Below, in pieces: positions 59,233 to 64,000 of a DNA stretch of 64,000 bases. Within the stretch, counting starts at the first letter, position 1. Each line of letters starts with the position of its first letter. The position numbers and the translations under genes are program-made. This DNA is from JAMLHN01 sp035708745 (GTDB lineage: Bacteria; Chloroflexota; Chloroflexia; Thermomicrobiales; UBA6265). The stretch covers positions 1-64,000 of the forward strand of contig DASTFJ010000277.1 of the NCBI GenBank assembly GCA_035708745.1. Reading direction: 5' to 3'. The notes beneath the pieces were generated by a model that searched no databases, had not been told where the DNA came from, and saw only the letters and a program-made list of their open reading frames with translations.

Positions 59233-60263
59233 TTCATCTTCTCGCGTTCCTGAGGCTGTTCCATGCGGGCTTGAGGAGAAAGGTTGCGCAAATTCCGCAA
59301 TTGTTCCAGCTTTTCGTGCCGGTGCTCTGCATCGATTCGTCGCACCGTGCCAGACGCCGACCGCATCACAAGGGTCTGCGTCGTCGCGCCGTGGCTGGTC
59401 AAATGCACGCCACGCAGCAATTCCCCATCGGTAATACCCGTCGCGGAGAAGAAAATATTGCGGCCGCTGACCAGATCGCGGGTCGCGAACTTGCGCCCGA
59501 CATCGATCTTGTCTCGCTCCACGATCGCCTGTTCTTCTTCATTACGAATCCACAGTCGGCCCTGGATCGCTCCACCGACACAAGTAAGTGCCGCGGCCGC
59601 GACGACCGCTTCCGGCGCTCCGCCGATCCCCATCAGGACATCGACTCCGGTCCCCGGGATCGCTGTCATGATGGCCCCCGCCACGTCACCATCCGTGATC
59701 AATTTGATTCTGGATCCGGTTGACCGGACCTCGGCGATGAGATCCACGTGGCGTGGCCGGTCGAGAATGATCACGACCAGGTCTTCGACACGCTTCTTGA
59801 GCGCCCGCGAAATCCGGCCAAGATTCTCGCTTGGACTGAGATCGATATCGATTACATCGGCCGCTTCCGGCCCGACTGCAATCTTCTGCATATACGCGAT
59901 ATCGGCGCACGTGAACATCGTTCCACGGTCGGAGAGCGCCACGACTGAAAGCGCATTGGGCATGCCATTCGCCAACAGCCGCGTGCCGTCGATTGGATCG
60001 ACGGCGATGTCGACCTTCGGATGCTCTCCCGTACCGACCTGTTCACCGACAAAGAGCATCGGCGCCTCGTCCTTTGCGCCTTCGCCAATCACGACAATGC
60101 CATCCATCTCGACCGATCCGAGGAAATACCGCATGGCATCGACGGCGGCCTGGTCGGCGTCTTCCTTTCGCCCTTTTCCCATCCACGCTGCTGATGCCAG
60201 TGCGGCGGATTCAGTAACGCGGGCAAGCTCGAGCGCCAGATTTCGGTCGATCACGTCGGACAT
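59229..60263 (-). CDS. glpX: Class II fructose-1,6-bisphosphatase
   Basis: 344 residues from the ATG at 60263 (MSDVIDRNLALELARVTE). It dephosphorylates fructose-1,6-bisphosphate in gluconeogenesis. Metal and substrate motifs include VVIGEGAKDEAPMLFVGEQVG, the Li-sensitive phosphatase DIAVDPIDGTRL, GIGGAPEAVVAAAALTCVGGAIQGRL and SATGITDGELLRGV. It lies downstream of the DinG-type gene and shares the strand; the rho promoter overlaps its end. Confidence 0.95.
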   Translation of the reverse strand: MSDVIDRNLALELARVTESAALASAAWMGKGRKEDADQAAVDAMRYFLGSVEMDGIVVIGEGAKDEAPMLFVGEQVGTGEHPKVDIAVDPIDGTRLLANGMPNALSVVALSDRGTMFTCADIAYMQKIAVGPEAADVIDIDLSPSENLGRISRALKKRVEDLVVIILDRPRHVDLIAEVRSTGSRIKLITDGDVAGAIMTAIPGTGVDVLMGIGGAPEAVVAAAALTCVGGAIQGRLWIRNEEEQAIVERDKIDVGRKFATRDLVSGRNIFFSATGITDGELLRGVHLTSHGATTQTLVMRSASGTVRRIDAEHRHEKLEQLRNLRNLSPQARMEQPQEREKMN

Positions 60264-60315
60264 GCGAACCTCACCACTCAGAATCGATTGCGCTGGCAGC
60301 GCCACTTTCGTCAGT

Positions 60316-62982
60316 CTACCCCGAGGGTCGTTCGCGTCGGAGCCATTCCTCCGCCGCCGGACCGAGATCCGCAACCTGGCCGTGCCGAACCGTGCATTCT
60401 GGGAGTGCCCGAATGAAGGTGGAGCCATAGTTCTTGGTGAAGATGCGGCTATCGAGCACCGCCACGACGCCTCGATCAGCCGTGCTTCGGATCAGGCGCC
60501 CGAATCCTTGCCGGAACTTGAGCGCTGCCCGAGGCAACGAATATTGTTGAAATGGTTGGTCGAATTGCTCGCTGCGAGCGGCAAACAACGGATCGGTCGG
60601 AACGTCGAACGGTAGCCGCGTGACGACCAAACCGCTCAGCTCGTCGCCCGGCACATCCACGCCTTCCCAGAACGCAGCGACCCCCAGCACCACCGTACTG
60701 GGACTGCGCTTCATGCGCTCGACGAGCTGATTCGCGGTTCCATCGATGTCCTGCGCGAGTACCGAAATGCCAATCGGTTCGAGCTGCTCACGAAGCCTGG
60801 GCGCCACACTCCGAATCGCTGCATGCGATGTGAAAAGTGCCAGCGTCCGCCCATCCAGGGCATTGGCCAGCCCAGCGATCGCATCGGCCACCGCGTCCAA
60901 ATAGCTCGCATGGCGTGGGTCGGGCACATCGCGCGCGATATACAGCAACGTCGACGCTCGGTAATCGAACGGCGATGGCAGCACGACCTCGGTTGCATCC
61001 TCGATTCCGAGCTGCTGTCTCAACAATCGAAACGACCCCTGACTTCGCAAGGTCGCGGAGGTGAGCACGGCGCTACTCGTACGAGCCAGCAATTCCCCGG
61101 CGACCAGATCGGCGACCGCGAGCGGCGCCCCGAAAACCGACGCCTCCGATGCATTTCGCCGCCCCGAAAACCAATAGACATACCCGGGATCCGGTTCCGA
61201 CACCACCGCACGGAGCCGTCCCTGCATTTCCTCCAGGTCCCGGCGCCAAACCGAGAGATCGAGCAGCGCGGGCTCGATTTTCTCCAGCGCATCGCTTTGG
61301 CCGGCCGCATCGCCCAATTCGCCGATCAGCCAGCGGCTCGACTGAAGCACATCGGCGAAAACCGCATCGAGCGATTCCCAGGTTTCGTACAAGCTTTGCC
61401 AGTTTGGTTGGTCGCGCGTCGAATCGAGAATGCGCCGAGTGATCGCGTAGTTCGACGCATCGTCCTGATCCTCGACGAAGCGCGCCGCGGCATGGAAAAA
61501 CTGGGTCGCCCAATGATTGCCCCGCTCGACCGCGCTGACCGCCCCGCGCAGGATCTCCAGCGCCTTGCGTGCATTCGCCGGCTTTGTTTGCAATGCGCCC
61601 GTCGCCGATAGCGCCTCCACCGCCTTGCCGCAATTGCCGACGATCGACGAGCCTTGCGCCACCGCATACTCCGCCAGCGCGCGCTCGATGCGCGGGCCGG
61701 AGACCGCAAAGCTGTACTGTGAGGTTGCAACCGACTCCAGGTGATGCGCTTCGTCGACGATCAGCTTGTCGAGACTGCCGAGAACCGTATTCTCCTCGCC
61801 CAAACTCGCGAAGAGAAGCGCATGATTCATGACGATGATGTGCGCCTTTTGCGCTTCCATCCGTGACCGGTTGAAAAAACAACGGTTGCCAAAACTCGAT
61901 CGGCAAACCAATTGCAAGCAGTTATCGGTCGTCGCCGAAAGCGTCGAAAAGGCCCGTTCTTCCGCCGGTGTGAGTGTCAACTCAGCGCGATCGCCGGTGG
62001 TTGTCGTTTCCAGCCAGATCGAAATCTTGATCTTCAGCGCATTCATGGCGGGGTCGCTCTTGGCATCGCGGGATTCCTGAATCCACCGGCGCAAGCAGAG
62101 GTAGTTCGAGCGGCCCTTCAGCGCAACGCCCCGAACTGGCTCACCGCCGCACGCTTGGAGCGCGTCGGACGCAATCGGCACATCCTTCGAAACGAGCTGC
62201 TCCTGCAAGCCGCGAGTGAAGGTAGAAACCACGACCGGTACGCCGTGTTCCTGTGCCCAGATCGCCGAGGGGACCAAATAGGCAAGCGATTTCCCGATGC
62301 CGGTGCCGGCTTCCGCGAGCAGCACGCCGTCGTGTTCCAGCGTGTCGGCAACCGCTGATGCCAGCGTGAGCTGGCCATCGCGCCGCTCGTAGCCAGGAAT
62401 CGCGGTCTCGAGTCCGCCACCTCGTCCGAACACCGTCGCGATCTCCGGGCTGGTGGAGGATGCGTTTGCCACCGGTTTGGACCGTTTGGCGCGGCGCTCT
62501 CGCGTTCGTTCGTCCGGTGAGATCACCCGCTCTGGGTGCTCGCCCGCCACGTCGACACACTTGGCGAAAAGACGATGCAGCTCGGGCCGCGCATCGAGCG
62601 CCCAGGTTGCCAATTGCCGGTTGAAGTCGACACCTCGGGAGATCAGCCAATCGAGCTGTTCGGCCACGCGCAGGGCACGATGCTCGAACCGCTCAAAAGC
62701 AGCCGCCTTCGGCATCGCGACGCCAAAAAGTCCCTCGAAATAAAGCAGGTCGAGCGGCTCGAATGCGACGAACCCCGCGGGAACGAGCTGCCGCTCGATA
62801 CGGTCCGCATTCACTGCGATGCAGACCGGCCCCTGCAACGCGCGGCGCAGCTGGTCGAGGGCGCCTTCGTCAGCCTCGACTGAATCTAATGACTCGAACC
62901 GGATGTCGCTCGCGGACGAAAAAAACCCGACACGCAAAGTCGAGCGATCGAGTGTAAGGAATGCGAAAGCGGGAGTCGTCAC
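60316..62982 (-). CDS. DinG-family ATP-dependent DNA helicase with N-terminal exonuclease-like domain
   Basis: About 888 residues; the GTG at 62982 is the best start but has no clear Shine-Dalgarno. The helicase part starts near residue 195. It has Walker A VLLAEAGTGIGKSLAYLVP, a four-Cys Fe-S site (YLCLRRW, NCLQLVC and GNRCFF) as in XPD/DinG, DEAH box LIVDEAHHLESV, and C-terminal motifs LFTSHAAIRSVAPRL, GVAAFWEGVDVPGDELSGLVV and FRQGFGRLIRS. The N-terminal region (1-165) looks like a DEDD exonuclease domain that lost its catalytic acids. Role: resolving R-loops or other structures. Confidence 0.88.
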   Translation of the reverse strand: MTTPAFAFLTLDRSTLRVGFFSSASDIRFESLDSVEADEGALDQLRRALQGPVCIAVNADRIERQLVPAGFVAFEPLDLLYFEGLFGVAMPKAAAFERFEHRALRVAEQLDWLISRGVDFNRQLATWALDARPELHRLFAKCVDVAGEHPERVISPDERTRERRAKRSKPVANASSTSPEIATVFGRGGGLETAIPGYERRDGQLTLASAVADTLEHDGVLLAEAGTGIGKSLAYLVPSAIWAQEHGVPVVVSTFTRGLQEQLVSKDVPIASDALQACGGEPVRGVALKGRSNYLCLRRWIQESRDAKSDPAMNALKIKISIWLETTTTGDRAELTLTPAEERAFSTLSATTDNCLQLVCRSSFGNRCFFNRSRMEAQKAHIIVMNHALLFASLGEENTVLGSLDKLIVDEAHHLESVATSQYSFAVSGPRIERALAEYAVAQGSSIVGNCGKAVEALSATGALQTKPANARKALEILRGAVSAVERGNHWATQFFHAAARFVEDQDDASNYAITRRILDSTRDQPNWQSLYETWESLDAVFADVLQSSRWLIGELGDAAGQSDALEKIEPALLDLSVWRRDLEEMQGRLRAVVSEPDPGYVYWFSGRRNASEASVFGAPLAVADLVAGELLARTSSAVLTSATLRSQGSFRLLRQQLGIEDATEVVLPSPFDYRASTLLYIARDVPDPRHASYLDAVADAIAGLANALDGRTLALFTSHAAIRSVAPRLREQLEPIGISVLAQDIDGTANQLVERMKRSPSTVVLGVAAFWEGVDVPGDELSGLVVTRLPFDVPTDPLFAARSEQFDQPFQQYSLPRAALKFRQGFGRLIRSTADRGVVAVLDSRIFTKNYGSTFIRALPECTVRHGQVADLGPAAEEWLRRERPSG

Positions 62983-62999
62983 GGAGATGGGGCGTCTAT

Positions 63000-64000
63000 C
63001 TAGCTGAGCCGGCCGAAGCGCAACTCCTCGGCGACGGAAACGGTCAACCCGAGCAGTTGGTAGATACCTTGCGCGACCGGTCCTCGTTCGATGAACTCGT
63101 CTTCCTTGTGGACATTTCCGCCGTGAGTCAGTCCGATACAAACGGCTGGAATATCGCGGCTAATTGGGATATTCGCATCGGTGCTCGATGCGTCACCGGT
63201 CGGTGTGATCCCCATCGCTTCCAGAATTGCACTGGCGATGCGCGTAATGCGCGCATTTTGAGGCACCTGCCCAGCCGGTCGAACCCCCAGGAGCTCAGCT
63301 CGAACGGAGATTTCCTTGCGTTTTCGCTTCAGCACTCCTTCGACCGCCGCATTCAGTTTCGAGAGCTCGTTCGCGTCGACCGAGCGCAGATCCATCAGAA
63401 ACGTACAACTCGGTGCGATGGTATTGACCGAAATGCCTCCCTCGATCGTGCCGACGCTCAGGGTCGTCTTGGGACTGCTCGGCAGCTCGATATCGTCCAG
63501 GTCCGAAATGATCGCGGCGGCGGCATGGATGGCATTCCGCTTGCCGAAATCGCCCCAGCTATGGCCGCCCGGCCCATCGACGGTGATCCGATAACGCATG
63601 CTCCCGACCGCGATGTGCGTCACTCGCCCGAGATTGTGGCCCTCGATCGCAATAACCGCGCCCACCTCGGGGTGCTGATCCATAACGGCACGCATGCCGC
63701 GCAGATTGCCAAGTCCTTCCTCGCCAACATTACCTGTGATCAGCAGATCCACATCTGGCCGCAGGCCGGCGGTTTCCAGCATCGCGGGGATCATCAAAGC
63801 CCCGGCAACGCCCAGCCCGTTGTCGCCGATACCGGGTCCGTATGACCGCTTCGTATCATGCCGGACGTCGAGCCGGGTGCTCAAGGGGAAAACGGTGTCG
63901 ATATGCGCCGCGATCAGCAGGCGTGGCTTTTCCGCGAGTCCTTGGAGGAGTCCGACCGCATTGCCCAGATCGTCGGTTTCGATGCGATCGAAGCCGAGCG
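63000..64000 (-). CDS. M20 family (peptidase T-like) metallopeptidase, N-terminus beyond the window
   Basis: The frame is open from the window edge (first full codon at 63998) to the stop at 63000, so at least 332 residues are present and the true start lies outside. Zinc ligands are visible: His and Asp in AAHIDTV near the edge, Asp in GPGIGDNGLGV, the Glu-Glu pair in TGNVGEEGLGNLRG, and Glu in EGHNLGRV with a C-terminal His in GLTHGGNVHKEDEF. The dimerisation insert is VDGPGGHSWGDFGKRNAI. It removes N-terminal residues from small peptides. The DinG-type gene follows 17 bp later. Confidence 0.88.
   Translation of the reverse strand, partial: LGFDRIETDDLGNAVGLLQGLAEKPRLLIAAHIDTVFPLSTRLDVRHDTKRSYGPGIGDNGLGVAGALMIPAMLETAGLRPDVDLLITGNVGEEGLGNLRGMRAVMDQHPEVGAVIAIEGHNLGRVTHIAVGSMRYRITVDGPGGHSWGDFGKRNAIHAAAAIISDLDDIELPSSPKTTLSVGTIEGGISVNTIAPSCTFLMDLRSVDANELSKLNAAVEGVLKRKRKEISVRAELLGVRPAGQVPQNARITRIASAILEAMGITPTGDASSTDANIPISRDIPAVCIGLTHGGNVHKEDEFIERGPVAQGIYQLLGLTVSVAEELRFGRLS

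Overview
This is a G+C-rich chromosomal window with dense housekeeping genes and no sign of plasmid, phage, insertion sequence or CRISPR. The content points to Chloroflexota, most likely class Thermomicrobia (Sphaerobacter/Thermomicrobium relatives). The reasons are a giant DUF2298 (YYYYG) membrane protein, a FemAB-type ligase beside a MurE whose specificity motif is not the diaminopimelate type, a split cobalamin-binding mutase subunit with MeaB, and frequent GTG/TTG starts. The assignment is inference; no 16S rRNA gene is present.

Layout. Positions 1-12500 hold, mostly on the minus strand, a truncated tRNA (probably Pro) with a good promoter, the DUF2298 protein, a tyrA cluster, a NuoE/NuoF-like diaphorase pair, a bifunctional-nuclease-family protein, signal peptidase I and TatA. 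Plus-strand fmt and an ornithine cyclodeaminase-like gene are interspersed. Positions 12700-18100 are a plus-strand run: a tiny ORF, an unrecognised 568-residue protein, a HEAT-repeat protein, a FemAB ligase and murE. Positions 18100-25900 are mostly minus strand: aspS, mazG, lepA, murJ and holA, with rpsT on the plus strand. Next come fabF, the main sigma factor (minus), then yebC, ruvC, tlyA and larB. A minus-strand pth - 3-hydroxyacyl-CoA dehydrogenase - B12-domain - meaB operon follows, then plus-strand tatB, tgt, acpS, nnrD, a CBS-domain gene and alr.

From 40200 to 45600 the minus strand carries an autoregulation-candidate HTH gene, a small membrane protein and a spermidine synthase-like/pgeF/yggS/metallo-hydrolase operon. 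From 46800 to 57300 the plus strand carries uvrB, a secreted protein, aroQ, an M24 peptidase, efp, accB, xseA, xseB, an AIR-synthase-like protein, a glycosylasparaginase and a winged-helix protein. The right end (minus) has rho, glpX, a DinG-type helicase and an M20 peptidase that runs off the window.

The most interesting material is non-coding: a multi-helix RNA candidate between holA and fabF, a promoter-leader-terminator module with an 11-codon ORF before the sigma gene, and a structured transcript candidate before uvrB. At protein level, several families have lost or changed key residues: the NuoF N-terminal Fe-S ligands, the Nudix box, the DinG exonuclease-like domain, the MurE DNPR motif and the EF-P tip residue.
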